NCBI RefSeq assembly: GCF_024281035.1
Contig: NZ_JAMXLH010000050.1
Coordinates: 124,001-188,000, forward strand
Direction: 5' to 3'
DNA: 64,000 nucleotides
Origin: Paraburkholderia sp.
GTDB lineage: Bacteria > Pseudomonadota > Gammaproteobacteria > Burkholderiales > Burkholderiaceae
Of the stretch, positions 44,080 through 53,514 are shown one piece after another. A program made the position numbers and the translations under genes. How positions within the stretch are numbered: the first letter of the stretch is position 1; every line of letters starts with the position of its first letter. The notes under the pieces are model-generated. The model had not been told where the DNA came from and ran no database searches. It was given only the letters and a program-made list of their open reading frames with translations.

Positions 44080-45078
44080 TCACGCATCGAGCGCCGCGCG
44101 CGCGCATGCCTCATCGGTGACGAGGCCCGACAGCCAGCCGCCGTTGAGCGCCGCGATCACCGCTTCGCGTTTGCGTGCGCCGCCCGCGAAGCCGATGGTC
44201 GGCCGCTTCGGCGGCGAGTCGAGGCGGATGCTCGTCACGCGCCGGCCCGTCGGCGAATCGACGCGCCTACCCGACGCGTCGATCGGCAGCCCGAGCATCT
44301 CCGCCACGGCGCCAAGCTGCATCAGCTCGCGCACTTCGTCGGCGGTAATGAAGCCGTCCTCGTGCAGCGGACAATGCTCGCCGATATTGCCGATGCCGAC
44401 GAACGCGACATCGGCTTCGCCCGAAAGCGATTCGACGATGCGATAGAGCCGGTGATTGCACCATTGCGCGCGCTCGGCTTCGCTGTCGGCAATCAGCGGC
44501 GCGGGCAGCAGAAAATGCTTGCCGCCGGTCTTCTCGGAGATGTGCAGCGCGACGTCGTAGCGGTTCGACGAGCCGTCCTGCGCGATGGCCCCGACCATCG
44601 ACACGAGCCGGTGCTGCGGCCGCTCCAGTTGCGCGATCTGATCGACGGCGGCCTTGAGCGTGCGGCCGCTGCTCACGGCGACGACCATCGGCCGATCTTC
44701 GTTCAGGTAGCGCTCCATCACCTGGGCGCCTGCGACGGCGAGCTTGCGGTCGATTTCTTCGGGCGTGTCGTTGTCGAGCGGCACCACTTCGCAGACCGAA
44801 AGGCCGTAGCGCTTCGATAGCCGGTCGGCGAGCGCGAGGCAGTCGGCCAGCTGATGATCGACGCGCACGCGGATCAGATTCTTCTCGACCGCGAACGCGA
44901 CGAGCCGCTGCGCCACGGGCCGCGAAACCTGCAGCTTCTCCGCGATTTCGTTCTGGGTATTGCCCGCCACGTAGTAGAGCCAGGCGGCGCGGGTGGCGAG
45001 ATCGAGTTTTTCGGTGGATTTGGGCACGATGTGTGTGGGCGTCGACGCGGGCGCGCTGGCCCGCAGTGTACGGGTCAT
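44080..45078 (-). CDS. SorC/DeoR-type sugar-binding transcriptional regulator
   Basis: This 332-residue regulator has an N-terminal helix-turn-helix (ATRAAWLYYVAGNTQNEIAEKL, VSRPVAQRLVAFA). The rest is a SorC-family sugar-phosphate-binding domain with GIGNIGEHCPLHEDGF and the GGARKREAVIAALNGGWLSGLVTDEACA end (cited in part). The ATG overlaps the stop of xylulokinase by one base (TGATG). It is a good candidate for the repressor of both polyol promoters. Klebsiella DalR, the D-arabinitol regulator, belongs to the same family. Confidence 0.88.
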   Translation of the reverse strand: MTRTLRASAPASTPTHIVPKSTEKLDLATRAAWLYYVAGNTQNEIAEKLQVSRPVAQRLVAFAVEKNLIRVRVDHQLADCLALADRLSKRYGLSVCEVVPLDNDTPEEIDRKLAVAGAQVMERYLNEDRPMVVAVSSGRTLKAAVDQIAQLERPQHRLVSMVGAIAQDGSSNRYDVALHISEKTGGKHFLLPAPLIADSEAERAQWCNHRLYRIVESLSGEADVAFVGIGNIGEHCPLHEDGFITADEVRELMQLGAVAEMLGLPIDASGRRVDSPTGRRVTSIRLDSPPKRPTIGFAGGARKREAVIAALNGGWLSGLVTDEACARAALDA

Positions 45079-46559
45079 CAGGCGAGCCGCTTGCGCGAGC
45101 GCTCGAAGAGCGGGCGCACGTGGCGGTAAAGCGCACGGTATGCATCGAGCCGCTCGCGCAGTGCGGCGTGACGCGCGGCGTCCGGCGTGTATTCGGCGAG
45201 CACCGGCGGCTTCGTCAGCACGTCGCGCGCATTGCCGCCCGCCGCGAGCCAGCCGAGCCGGGCCGCGCCGAGCGCCGCGCCCGTCTCGCCGCCGCCGTGC
45301 TGACGCGTGGGCGTGTTGAAGGCATCCGCCACGAGTTGCGCCCAGTACGCGCTGCGTGCGCCGCCGCCGATCATCGAGAGCGGTCCGGCTTCGGTGCCTG
45401 CCGCCGCGAGCGCGTCGAGGCCGTCGGTGAGCGCGAGCGTCACGCCTTCGAGCACCGCGTAGCCGAGCAGTGCGCGGTCGGTCGCGTGCGTCATGCCGAA
45501 GAACACGCCTTGCGCATACGGATCGTTGTGCGGCGTGCGCTCGCCCGAAAGATACGGCAGGAAGAGCGGGGCCTCGTCGCGTGCCGCGGGCGCGAGCGCT
45601 TCGACTTCGGCGAGCAGCGTGGGCTCGTCGGTGCCGGTGAGCTTGCAGACCCAGCGCAGGCAACTGGCTGCGGAAAGCACGACGCTCATCTGATGCCAGC
45701 GGTCGGGAATCGCGTGGCAGAACGCATGAACCGCCGACGCCGGATTCGGCCGGAAGCGGTCGCCCACGACGCACAGCACGCCCGAGGTGCCGAGCGAGAC
45801 GAAGCCGTCGCCGGGCTGCGTGGCGCCGATGCCGATGGCGCTCGTCGCGTTGTCGCCGCCGCCCGCCGCGACGACCACGTCGTCGCGCAGGCCGAATTCG
45901 CGCGCCACGTCGGGCAGCAGCGTGCCGGAGCTTGCGCTGCCCTCGGCGAGCGCGGGCATCTGGGCGCGTGTCATGTTGCAGGCGTCGAGCAGCGCATCGG
46001 ACCAGTCGCGCTTCGCCACGTCGAGCCAGAGTGTGCCCGCCGCATCCGAGGGATCGGACACCTTGCCGCCCGTCAGGCGCAGGCGCAGATAGTCCTTCGG
46101 CAGCAGCACGCATGCCGTTTCGCGGAAGATTCGCGGCTCGTGGCGCGCGACCCAGAGCAGCTTGGGCGCGGTGAAGCCCGGCATCGCGAGATTGCCCGCG
46201 ATGCGATGCAGTTGCGGTGCGCGCGCGGTGAGTTCGGCGCACTCGTCGACGGCGCGCATGTCGTTCCAGAGGATCGCGGGGCGCAGCACGTTGTCGTGCG
46301 CGTCGAGCAGGACCGCGCCGTGCATCTGTCCTGAAAGGCCGATGCCGCGCACCTGCGCGAATTCGGCGGGATGCTTCTCGCGCAACGCGGCGAGGGCGCG
46401 GCGCGTGCCGTCCCACCAGTCGGCGGGATTCTGCTCGGACCAGCGCGGGTGGGCGCGCGTGACCACGAACGGCGAACCGGCTGTGCCGATCACGCGGCCA
46501 TCCGGTGCGAGCAGCAGGACTTTTACTTCCGAGGTGCCGAGGTCGATGCCCAGGTACAT
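45078..46559 (-). CDS. xylB: Xylulokinase
   Basis: This FGGY kinase phosphorylates D-xylulose to xylulose 5-phosphate, which enters the pentose phosphate pathway. The 493-residue protein has the N-terminal phosphate-binding LGIDLGTSEVKVLLL, the substrate segment GIGLSGQMHGAVLLD, the SLGTSGVLCVV region and GGGARSAYWAQLVAD near the C-terminus. It is intact, unlike the related kinase at 29.7-31.2 kb. It sits between the polyol dehydrogenase and the SorC-type regulator in one minus-strand transcript. Confidence 0.93.
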   Translation of the reverse strand: MYLGIDLGTSEVKVLLLAPDGRVIGTAGSPFVVTRAHPRWSEQNPADWWDGTRRALAALREKHPAEFAQVRGIGLSGQMHGAVLLDAHDNVLRPAILWNDMRAVDECAELTARAPQLHRIAGNLAMPGFTAPKLLWVARHEPRIFRETACVLLPKDYLRLRLTGGKVSDPSDAAGTLWLDVAKRDWSDALLDACNMTRAQMPALAEGSASSGTLLPDVAREFGLRDDVVVAAGGGDNATSAIGIGATQPGDGFVSLGTSGVLCVVGDRFRPNPASAVHAFCHAIPDRWHQMSVVLSAASCLRWVCKLTGTDEPTLLAEVEALAPAARDEAPLFLPYLSGERTPHNDPYAQGVFFGMTHATDRALLGYAVLEGVTLALTDGLDALAAAGTEAGPLSMIGGGARSAYWAQLVADAFNTPTRQHGGGETGAALGAARLGWLAAGGNARDVLTKPPVLAEYTPDAARHAALRERLDAYRALYRHVRPLFERSRKRLA

Positions 46560-46704
46560 GGGGGAATGCGATGTCGTCGAGGGGATGCGCTACTTTAGCC
46601 GCGCTGGGCGCGCGGCGCCATGCGCGGCGACCCGGGGGCCGCCGTGCGTGGCGCTTAAAGAGGTGAATGAGGCGAGTGCGGCGAAGCCGACGCCGACGCT
46701 TCGC

Positions 46705-46731
46705 TCGGGCTACTCGGGCTACTCAGGCTGC
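46705..46731 (-). repeat. 9-bp tandem repeat spanning the polyol dehydrogenase stop codon
   Basis: Three 9-bp units on the plus strand (TCGGGCTAC, TCGGGCTAC, TCAGGCTGC) cover and follow the end of the minus-strand gene. The stop codon TGA (46725-46723) is in the first unit; the later units carry CGA at the equivalent place. Confidence 0.8.
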
Positions 46732-48132
46732 GGAGTGGCCGCGTGCCGCGAGCCAGCCATCGATGCGCACGAGCGCGGCGCGCAGCGCGCCTTCGAGCGC
46801 CGCGTTGCCGGCCAGACCGCCCCACAGAAGCTTGTCGGCGCAGAAGACGGCGAGCGGGTCGTCGGCTTCGAACATGCGGTGCACGGCCGCTTCGTCCATC
46901 ACGCCGTCCTGGTAGCGGTACGGCAGCGTGCCCTTGTGCCAGCGTTCGAGAAAGCGCAGGAAGAGTGCTGGCAACACCGCCGTCGCGGCGGGCGCGGCGC
47001 CGGCCGCGATGCGCTGCGCGAGCGTCGGCGTGATGAAGCCGGGGATCTTCGAGAAACCGTCGGCGGCGACGCGCTGATTCGTGTCCTGGATATACGGATT
47101 GCTGAAGCGTTCGAGGACGATGTCGCGGTACTTCGCAAGATCGAGCGGACTCGGCGTGAGACACGGGATCACGTCCTCGCTCACGTATGCGCGTGCGAAG
47201 GCGCGGATGTCGGCGTCTTGCGTGCCCTGGTGGATGTAGTCGAGGCCAATCAGCGTGCCCGCCCACGCGACGCAGCTATGCGTGGCGTTGAGGATGCGGA
47301 TCTTCGCTTCCTCGTAGGGCATCACCGATTCGACCAGTTCCGCGCCCGCGCGCTCCCATGCCGGGCGGCCCGCGCAGAAGTGATCCTCGATCACCCACTG
47401 GATGAACGCTTCGCCCATGACCGGGCAGGCGTCGTCGACGCCCGTCGCGGCTTTCACGCGCTCGCGCACGTCGGGCGTGGGGCGCGGCGTGATGCGGTCG
47501 ACCATCGAGTCGGGGCAGGCCGTGTTCGCATCGAACCACGCGCGCAGGTCCGCCGCGCCGCGCCGTTCGAGAAATTCGCGCATGCCCGCCTGAAAACGCT
47601 TGCCGTTGCTGCGCAGGTTGTCGCACGACTGCAGCGTGACGGGGCCGCCGTTGCGCGCCATGCGCGCTTCGAGAAGCGCGGCGAGCGCGCCGTAGATCGT
47701 CGTGCGCGCGCCGTTCAGATCGGCGGCGAGATCGGGGTTCGCGGTGTCGAGGCGGTCGTGCTCGTCGAGGTAGTAGCCGCCTTCGGTGACCGTGAACGCG
47801 ACGATCTTGCAGGCCGGATCGGCGCCTGTCTCGATCAGGCCCGCGAGATCGGCCGACCACGGCAGCACGCGCGTGATCGACCGGATCGTCTCGTAGTGGC
47901 GCTCGCCCTGCGGCGTGACCGTTTCGAGCGTGTAGACGCCGTGCTGGGCCGAGAGGGCGTTGAGCACCGCGTTCATGTCCGCGCGGATGTTGCCGACGAC
48001 GAGCGACCAGGCCGGTTCGCCTGGCTCGCGCGAGAGGTTGACGCTGTGCAGATACCACGCCTGATGCGCGCGGTGAAACGAACCGGCACCGATGTGCAGG
48101 ATCACGTTGGCGCCGCTGCGTTCGCTGTCCAT
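46723..48132 (-). CDS. dalD: D-arabinitol 4-dehydrogenase / mannitol dehydrogenase family
   Basis: This is a 469-residue long-chain polyol dehydrogenase that oxidises a sugar alcohol to a ketose with NAD. It has the N-terminal cofactor region ILHIGAGSFHRAHQAWYLH (cited in part), TVTEGGYYLD, and the KIRILNATHSCVAWAG active-site helix containing the conserved Lys. Length and the downstream xylulokinase point to D-arabinitol oxidation to D-xylulose, as in Klebsiella DalD. Mannitol 2-dehydrogenase is the main alternative. The ATG at 48132 has GGAG upstream. The promoter and operator are about 70-120 bases further upstream. Confidence 0.88.
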   Translation of the reverse strand: MDSERSGANVILHIGAGSFHRAHQAWYLHSVNLSREPGEPAWSLVVGNIRADMNAVLNALSAQHGVYTLETVTPQGERHYETIRSITRVLPWSADLAGLIETGADPACKIVAFTVTEGGYYLDEHDRLDTANPDLAADLNGARTTIYGALAALLEARMARNGGPVTLQSCDNLRSNGKRFQAGMREFLERRGAADLRAWFDANTACPDSMVDRITPRPTPDVRERVKAATGVDDACPVMGEAFIQWVIEDHFCAGRPAWERAGAELVESVMPYEEAKIRILNATHSCVAWAGTLIGLDYIHQGTQDADIRAFARAYVSEDVIPCLTPSPLDLAKYRDIVLERFSNPYIQDTNQRVAADGFSKIPGFITPTLAQRIAAGAAPAATAVLPALFLRFLERWHKGTLPYRYQDGVMDEAAVHRMFEADDPLAVFCADKLLWGGLAGNAALEGALRAALVRIDGWLAARGHSAA

Positions 48133-48202
48133 GTTTGTCTCCTGAGAGGCGGGAGTGCGCGCCTTGCGTGCGCGTCTGTGATTGGGCCTGCTGCTCCTGA
48201 TG

Positions 48203-48256
48203 GAGCAATTGCTCATGCAATGAACGAATGATCGTATTCAGCCAGGCGAAAGTCAA
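48203..48256 (-). promoter_or_regulatory. Promoter and operator of the polyol dehydrogenase operon
   Basis: On the minus strand TTGACT (48256-48251) and GATCAT (48233-48228) are 17 bases apart. The perfect palindrome GAGCAATTGCTC (48203-48214) lies 13 bases past the -10 hexamer. Spacing and sequence match the transport operon promoter at 36222-36275 base for base in the key elements, including the TCG that follows the -10. The transcript leader is about 90 bases in both cases. Confidence 0.75.
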
Positions 48257-48524
48257 GACGGCTGCGGCAGGTTTCCGTGGCGCGGTGCGGCGAGGCAGCG
48301 AAGGTGTGGCGTGCGAGCGGGCGTGTCGCAGAGCATCGCGCGGTTGTTGTGACGCACAAGGGCGAGGCATTGCCCGGATGGCGCTGGCGGGCCGCCGATC
48401 GAATCCGGGGAAGTGGAGGGCGGGAGAAGCACCGGGCGTGATGTACGAATTGCACGAATGCACGAATGCACGAATCGCACGTGGCCCGGCAATACCGCGT
48501 TTGCAGCGGCGCGCTACGGCGCGT
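48257..48524. other. Intergenic region downstream of miaA with 8-bp repeats
   Basis: No gene is evident here. At 48445-48478 a tandem repeat of about 8 bp is visible (ACGAATTGC, ACGAATGC, ACGAATGC, ACGAATCGC). The region separates the 3' end of miaA from the polyol promoter. Confidence 0.6.
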
Positions 48525-49514
48525 TCAGCCGGCGACGCTCGTCACGGCCGCAACGGCTTGCGCCGTCGCATCCGCCGCGCAGCAATCCACGACGATCCGC
48601 TCCGGCATCGCGCGCAGCCACGTGAGCTGGCGCTTGCAGAGCTGGCGCGTCGCGAACACGCCTTTGTCGCGCATGGTGTCGTAATCCGTTGCGCCGTCGA
48701 GGTATTCCCACGCCTGGCGGTAGCCCACGCAGCGCATCGAGGCGAGCCCCGGGTGCAGGTCGCCGCGCGCGCGCAGCGCCTTCACCTCGTCGATGAAGCC
48801 CGCGGCCAGCATGGCGTCGAAGCGCTGCGCGATGCGCGCGTGCAGCACGCTGCGGTCGGACGGTTCGAGCGCGACCGGCACGAAGCGGTAATGCGCTGCC
48901 GCGTCGGTGCGCGTGGCCGGGGCGGCGAGCAGCGCCGACATCGGCTGCCCGGTCAGCATGAATACTTCGAGCGCGCGCTGGATCCGCTGCGAATCGTTGG
49001 GCGCCAGGCGTGCGGCTGTTGCGGGATCGACCGCCGCGAGGCGCGCGTGGAGGGCGGGCCAGCCCTCGCGGGCGGCGTCGGCGTCGAGAGCGGCGCGGAC
49101 TTCCTGGTCGGCGGGGGGCAGATCGTTCAGGCCCTGCGTGAGCGCGCGGTAGTAGAGCATCGTGCCGCCCACGAGCAGCGGCACGCGATTGCGCGCGACG
49201 ATCTCGCCCGTCACGCGCAGCGCGTCGGCGCGGAAGTTGGCGGCGGAGTACGCATCGGCGGGATCGACGATGTCGATCAGATGATGGACCACGGCGGCGC
49301 GTTCGGCGGCGGACGGCTTGGCGGTGCCGATGTCCATGCTGCGATAGACGAGCGCCGAATCGACGCTGACGATCTCGACCTCGCGTCCGCGCGCCGCCGA
49401 CTGCGCGGCGTACGCGAGCGCCGCCGCCGTCTTGCCCGACGCGGTCGGGCCGAGCAGGCAGGCGACGGGCAGGACGCGGTCGCCGGATGGGGCCTGAGGC
49501 ACGTGCGGCATCAT
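48525..49514 (-). CDS. miaA: tRNA dimethylallyltransferase
   Basis: MiaA adds a dimethylallyl group to A37 of tRNAs that read UNN codons. The 329-residue protein has the P-loop LLGPTASGKTAAAL near residue 17, VSVDSALVYRSMDIGTAKP, the catalytic VGGTMLYYRALTQGL and ATRQLCKRQLTWLR near the C-terminus. The start codon overlaps the mutL stop (ATGA), so the two genes are coupled, the classic mutL-miaA arrangement. A cluster of GTG/ATG codons allows the start to shift by one codon. Confidence 0.96.
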   Translation of the reverse strand: MMPHVPQAPSGDRVLPVACLLGPTASGKTAAALAYAAQSAARGREVEIVSVDSALVYRSMDIGTAKPSAAERAAVVHHLIDIVDPADAYSAANFRADALRVTGEIVARNRVPLLVGGTMLYYRALTQGLNDLPPADQEVRAALDADAAREGWPALHARLAAVDPATAARLAPNDSQRIQRALEVFMLTGQPMSALLAAPATRTDAAAHYRFVPVALEPSDRSVLHARIAQRFDAMLAAGFIDEVKALRARGDLHPGLASMRCVGYRQAWEYLDGATDYDTMRDKGVFATRQLCKRQLTWLRAMPERIVVDCCAADATAQAVAAVTSVAG

Positions 49515-51706
49515 TGACCGCGCATGAAGAGGCGGTCGAGGTCGGCGAGCGTCAACTGGTACCACGTCGGGCGGCCATGATTGCACTGGTCGGCGCGCTC
49601 GGTGGCTTCCATCTGGCGCAGGAGCGCGTTCATCTCGTCGAGCGTCAGACGCCGGTTCGCACGCACCGCGTGATGGCACGCGAGCGTGCCGAGCATTTCG
49701 TGCTGCCGCTCGGTCAGCACGCGCGAGCCGCCAAACGCGTGCAGGTCCGCAAGCACGGCGCGCGCGAGTGCGGGCAGGTCGGCGTCCTTGAGCAGGGCGG
49801 GCACGGCGCGGATTGCGATCGACGTGGGCGAGAGCACGGCCAGATCGAAACCGAGCGCTTCGAGCGTGGCCTTTTCCTCTTCGACGGTGCCCGTTTCGAC
49901 CGGGTCGGCGCTCATCGACAGCGGAATCAGGAGCGGCTGCACGGCGAGCGAGCGTTGCGCGAGCGCGGCTTTGAACTGCTCGTAGAGGATGCGTTCGTGT
50001 GCGGCATGCATGTCGACGATCACGAGGCCGCGCGCGTTTTGCGCGAGCACGTAGATGCCGTGGATCTGGCCGAGCGCGAAGCCGAGCGGTTGATCGTCGT
50101 GTGCGTCGAAGGTGTGCGGCTCGTGCGGTGCGGCGTCGGACGCGGAATCGTTGCTCTGGAGCACAGTCGAGCCCTGCGGCGTGCCCGCGCCGGTGTCCTT
50201 GCGCCCGAACAGCGCGTCGTAGAGCGCGAGCGGCTGTGCGACCGGCAGTGCGCCTTGCGTCATGCGCGACTGGCGCAGCCAGGTGTTCCCGCTGCCGCTT
50301 GCGCTGCTGGTTCCGCCTGATCCGGTGCCGAAGCCGGACGAGCGCGCGTTACCGCCTGCGCCGCTGCCGAAGCCCGTGCTCGACGCGGTTCCGCCGAAGC
50401 TGCTCGCCACCCGCGCGGTGCCGAATCCACCCGATGCACCCGATCCGCCAAATCCACCCGATCCGCCGAAACTGCCCGCCACGTTGCCCAGGCCCGGCGA
50501 ATCCGCTGCCGTGCCACCCGCGCCGGGCGCGGGCCGTGGCTCGACGAGCGCGGCATGGCCGCCCAGCGTCGTGTCGGGCGACGCTCCCGCGTGCCGGGCG
50601 AGCGCGCGCTGCACGGCATGAAAGACGAACTGGTGAATCGAGCGCGAATCGCGGAACCGCACTTCGATCTTCGAGGGATGCACGTTGACGTCGACGGCCT
50701 CGGGCGGCAGGTCGAGGAACAGCACATACGACGGATAACGATCGCCGTGCAGCACGTCCTCATAGGCGGCGCGCACCGCGTGCGTGAGCAGCTTGTCGCG
50801 CACGAAGCGGCCGTTGACGAAGAAATACTGCTGGTCGGCGCGGTTGCGGCTCGCGGTCGGCAGCCCGGCGCAGCCGTAGACGGCGAGCGGCCCGGCGCGC
50901 TCGTCGAGCGGCAGATGCGCGGTGGCGAACGCCTCGCCGAGGATCTTCGAGACGCGCGTGGCCGGATCGCTCGCGTTCCAGTGCTCGACGGCGCGGCCGT
51001 TGTGCAGCACGGAAATCGCCACATCGGGCCGCGCGAGCGCCGAGCGGCGGATCATTTCGAGGCAATGGCCGAGTTCGGTCTGCTCGCTCTTCAGGAACTT
51101 GCGGCGCGCGGGCGTGTTGAAGTACAGCTCGCGCACCTCGATGGTCGTGCCGCGCCCGCCTGCTGCGGGGGCGAGCGTGCCCGTGTCCGCGTCGATCTTG
51201 ACGGCGTGCGGCGCGTCGGCGGCGCGGCTCGTGATCGACATTTCCGCCACCGATGCGATCGAAGCCAGCGCCTCGCCGCGGAACCCGAGCGTCGCGACGC
51301 TTTCGAGTTCGGCGAGCGAGCGGATCTTGCTCGTGGCGTGGCGCATCAGCGCGAGCGGCAGTTCGCGCTCGGGGATGCCGCAGCCGTCGTCGGTGATGGA
51401 AATGCGCTTCACGCCGCCCTCGTCGAGCAGGATGCGCAACGTCGACGCGCCCGCGTCGAGTGCGTTCTCAAGCAGTTCCTTGACGACCGACGCAGGCCGC
51501 TCGACCACTTCGCCCGCGGCGATCTGGCTGATCAACTGGTCGGGGAGCGCCTGGATCGCGCGCGCGGGCTGTGCGCCCCGCGCCGTGCCTGCATGCGCGG
51601 TGGCTGGTGCGCTGGCTGCTGCGCTGGCGTCGTGCGACGGTGCGGGCGCGGCGCTGTCGTCGCGGGCCGGATTGGCGGCGTCGGAGGGATCGGAATACGA
51701 AGACAT
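49511..51706 (-). CDS. mutL: DNA mismatch repair protein MutL
   Basis: MutL couples mismatch recognition by MutS to strand incision. The 731-residue protein has an N-terminal extension of about 50 Ala/Pro-rich residues. The GHKL ATPase follows (LISQIAAGEVVERPASVVKEL, DDGCGIP, TLGFRGEALASI). A long linker is rich in Gly, Ser and Phe (FGGSGGFGGSGASGGFG) and precedes the C-terminal dimerisation domain. That domain contains DMHAAHERILYE, a match to the DQHA-x2-E-x4-E endonuclease motif, plus ACHHAVRAN and CNHGRPTW. It is therefore probably a MutH-independent nicking type. Confidence 0.96.
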   Translation of the reverse strand: MSSYSDPSDAANPARDDSAAPAPSHDASAAASAPATAHAGTARGAQPARAIQALPDQLISQIAAGEVVERPASVVKELLENALDAGASTLRILLDEGGVKRISITDDGCGIPERELPLALMRHATSKIRSLAELESVATLGFRGEALASIASVAEMSITSRAADAPHAVKIDADTGTLAPAAGGRGTTIEVRELYFNTPARRKFLKSEQTELGHCLEMIRRSALARPDVAISVLHNGRAVEHWNASDPATRVSKILGEAFATAHLPLDERAGPLAVYGCAGLPTASRNRADQQYFFVNGRFVRDKLLTHAVRAAYEDVLHGDRYPSYVLFLDLPPEAVDVNVHPSKIEVRFRDSRSIHQFVFHAVQRALARHAGASPDTTLGGHAALVEPRPAPGAGGTAADSPGLGNVAGSFGGSGGFGGSGASGGFGTARVASSFGGTASSTGFGSGAGGNARSSGFGTGSGGTSSASGSGNTWLRQSRMTQGALPVAQPLALYDALFGRKDTGAGTPQGSTVLQSNDSASDAAPHEPHTFDAHDDQPLGFALGQIHGIYVLAQNARGLVIVDMHAAHERILYEQFKAALAQRSLAVQPLLIPLSMSADPVETGTVEEEKATLEALGFDLAVLSPTSIAIRAVPALLKDADLPALARAVLADLHAFGGSRVLTERQHEMLGTLACHHAVRANRRLTLDEMNALLRQMEATERADQCNHGRPTWYQLTLADLDRLFMRGQ

Positions 51707-51851
51707 GCGCGCAATTATAGCGAGTCGGCGCTCGCCGCCCTGCGGCCCGCGCGGCGGTTTTCTCGCGAATTCTTCGTGATCGCCGGGCACTTTCGGTATG
51801 ATTGCGCGGTCAATTTTACTTCCGGCACCGCCCGCACAAAGAGGGACACCT

Positions 51852-52541
51852 TTGGATACGCTGCTGCACTTCGTCACCCTTGTCCTGCACATCGACAAGT
51901 TCCTCGACACCTTCATCAGAGACTACGGCACGTGGGTCTACGCGGTGCTGTTCGTGATCGTGTTCAGCGAAACGGGCCTTGTCATTCTGCCGTTCCTGCC
52001 GGGCGATTCGCTGCTCTTCATCGGCGGCGCGTTTGCGGCGACCGGCAAGCTCGATCTGAGCGTCCTGATCGCGCTGCTCGTCACCGCCTCTGTCGTGGGC
52101 AACACCGTCAACTATCTGATCGGCCGCGCCATCGGGCCCAAAGTGTTCAACACGCATCTACCCGTAATCGAGCGCTTCCTCGACCGCGCCGCGCTGCAGA
52201 AAACGCACGACTTCTACGCGCGCCATGGCGGCAAGACCATCGTGCTTGCGCGCTTCATCCCGGTCGTGCGCACCTTTGCGCCGTTCGTTGCGGGCGTCTC
52301 GCAGATGGGCATGCGGCGCTTCCAGTTCTTCAATTTCGCGGGCGCGCTGCTGTGGGTGCTGCTGCTCGTGCTGCTCGGCTACTTCTTCGGCAACCTGCCG
52401 TTCATTCAGCAATACCTGAATGTGATCGTGCTGGTCGGCATTGCCGCCGCGGTCGTGCCGGTGGTCGTGGGCGGCGTGTGGAAGAAGCTGCGCAAGAACC
52501 CGCACGGCGACAACGTTCGCCGCACCAACGGCAATCGCTGA
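51852..52541 (+). CDS. DedA-family membrane protein
   Basis: This 229-residue inner-membrane protein of the DedA/VTT family has about five hydrophobic segments. Signature blocks are FSETGLVILPFLPGDSLLF, GNTVNYLIGRAIG, and the ARFIPVVRTFAPFVAG motif with conserved Arg. Relatives are thought to act as phospholipid scramblases or in envelope homeostasis. The TTG at 51852 is chosen because GAGGGA lies upstream and it yields the typical MDTLLHF start; the ATG at 51798 would add 18 unlike residues. It is divergent from mutL. Confidence 0.9.
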   Translation: MDTLLHFVTLVLHIDKFLDTFIRDYGTWVYAVLFVIVFSETGLVILPFLPGDSLLFIGGAFAATGKLDLSVLIALLVTASVVGNTVNYLIGRAIGPKVFNTHLPVIERFLDRAALQKTHDFYARHGGKTIVLARFIPVVRTFAPFVAGVSQMGMRRFQFFNFAGALLWVLLLVLLGYFFGNLPFIQQYLNVIVLVGIAAAVVPVVVGGVWKKLRKNPHGDNVRRTNGNR

Positions 52542-52591
52542 TACGTCGCCAAGGTCGGCAAGGTCGGGACGGCGCAGGCCCAGCGCCAACA

Positions 52592-52628
52592 AAAACGGCA
52601 TCGTCAGCCAGGCTGACGATGCCGTTTT
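52592..52628. terminator. Bidirectional terminator between dedA and mscS
   Basis: AAAACGGCATCGTCAG and CTGACGATGCCGTTTT are perfectly complementary around a short loop. The stem is flanked by an A run on one side and a T run on the other, so it can terminate both convergent transcripts. Confidence 0.9.
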
Positions 52629-52665
52629 GCTTTGATCCGTACATCAGGTGACCTGCGGCGACTTG

Positions 52666-52704
52666 AGGCTGCTCTCTTTCAGCGCAGTTTCAGCGCATTT
52701 TTCA
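52666..52704 (-). repeat. 11-12 bp repeat at the mscS stop codon
   Basis: On the minus strand the stop TGA (52704-52702) is followed by two more GCGCTGAAA units. The second TGA is in frame with the gene and the third is not. Confidence 0.65.
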
Positions 52705-53514
52705 GTTCACGCGGCGAATGATCGAGGGCGTCTCTGGCGTGGGATACCCGGCGTCGCGGAACGTCTCGACGATGGCGCGGTTCGTGTCGAAATAAACCTG
52801 CCAGTAACTGTCGTTGCTCGTGTAAGGCCGCACGCACAGCAGCGGCCCTTCGGGCGTGAACGACAGCACCTCGATGTCCGGTGCGGGGTCCTTCACCACA
52901 TTCGGGATCCTTTCGATTGCGGCGCGCAGGCGCTTCATCGCGTCGACCGGATCGACGCCGTTGGCGATCTTCGCGGTGAGCTCGACGCGCCGCACGGAGG
53001 TGGCGCTGAAGTTCGAGATCGTGTCCGAAAAGATCTTGTTGTTGCCGACGATGTTCACGACGTTGTCGGGCGAGACGATCGTCGTGCCGAAGATGCCGAG
53101 TTCCTTCACCGTGCCCGTCACGCCGCCCGCGGTGACGAAATCGCCCACCTTGAACGGCCGCAGCACCTGCATGAACACGCCCGCCGCGAAGTGCGCGAGC
53201 AGGCCGCCCCAGGCCGTGCCGATCGCGAGGCCAAGGCCGGCGAGCAGCGCTGCGAACGAGGTCGTCTGCACTCCGAACACCTGGAGAATGGCGAGAATCA
53301 ACAACAGGTTCAACAGTGCGGCGAGGATGGAGCTGAGGTAATGCGCGAGCGTGGCGTCGACGCGCTCGTTGCGCGCGAGCACCTTGCGCAGGAGGCCCGC
53401 GACGATATTGATGGCCCAGCGTCCGACGATCCACAGCACTATCGCTGCAAGGACCTTGGTCCCGAAGTCGATGCCCCGGGTCGTGATGAACGTGCGGATG
53501 GTGTCGAGATCCAA
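52702..53514 (-). CDS. Small-conductance mechanosensitive channel (MscS family)
   Basis: This is a 270-residue inner-membrane channel that relieves osmotic pressure. Three hydrophobic helices are followed by the pore-lining TM3 (FAALLAGLGLAIGTAWGGLLAHFAAG, cited in part) and the conserved VLRPFKVGDFV loop that opens the cytoplasmic vestibule. The length is close to E. coli MscS (286). No ATG is available near the expected start. A TTG at 53514 preceded by GAGGG gives MDLDTIRTFITTRG, the likely N-terminus. Confidence 0.9.
   Translation of the reverse strand: MDLDTIRTFITTRGIDFGTKVLAAIVLWIVGRWAINIVAGLLRKVLARNERVDATLAHYLSSILAALLNLLLILAILQVFGVQTTSFAALLAGLGLAIGTAWGGLLAHFAAGVFMQVLRPFKVGDFVTAGGVTGTVKELGIFGTTIVSPDNVVNIVGNNKIFSDTISNFSATSVRRVELTAKIANGVDPVDAMKRLRAAIERIPNVVKDPAPDIEVLSFTPEGPLLCVRPYTSNDSYWQVYFDTNRAIVETFRDAGYPTPETPSIIRRVN

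Noticed and set aside
48228..49517. 429-codon open frame on the plus strand across miaA
   Set aside because: It is a shadow of miaA and begins inside the polyol promoter; its peptide is Arg/His-rich without domains.
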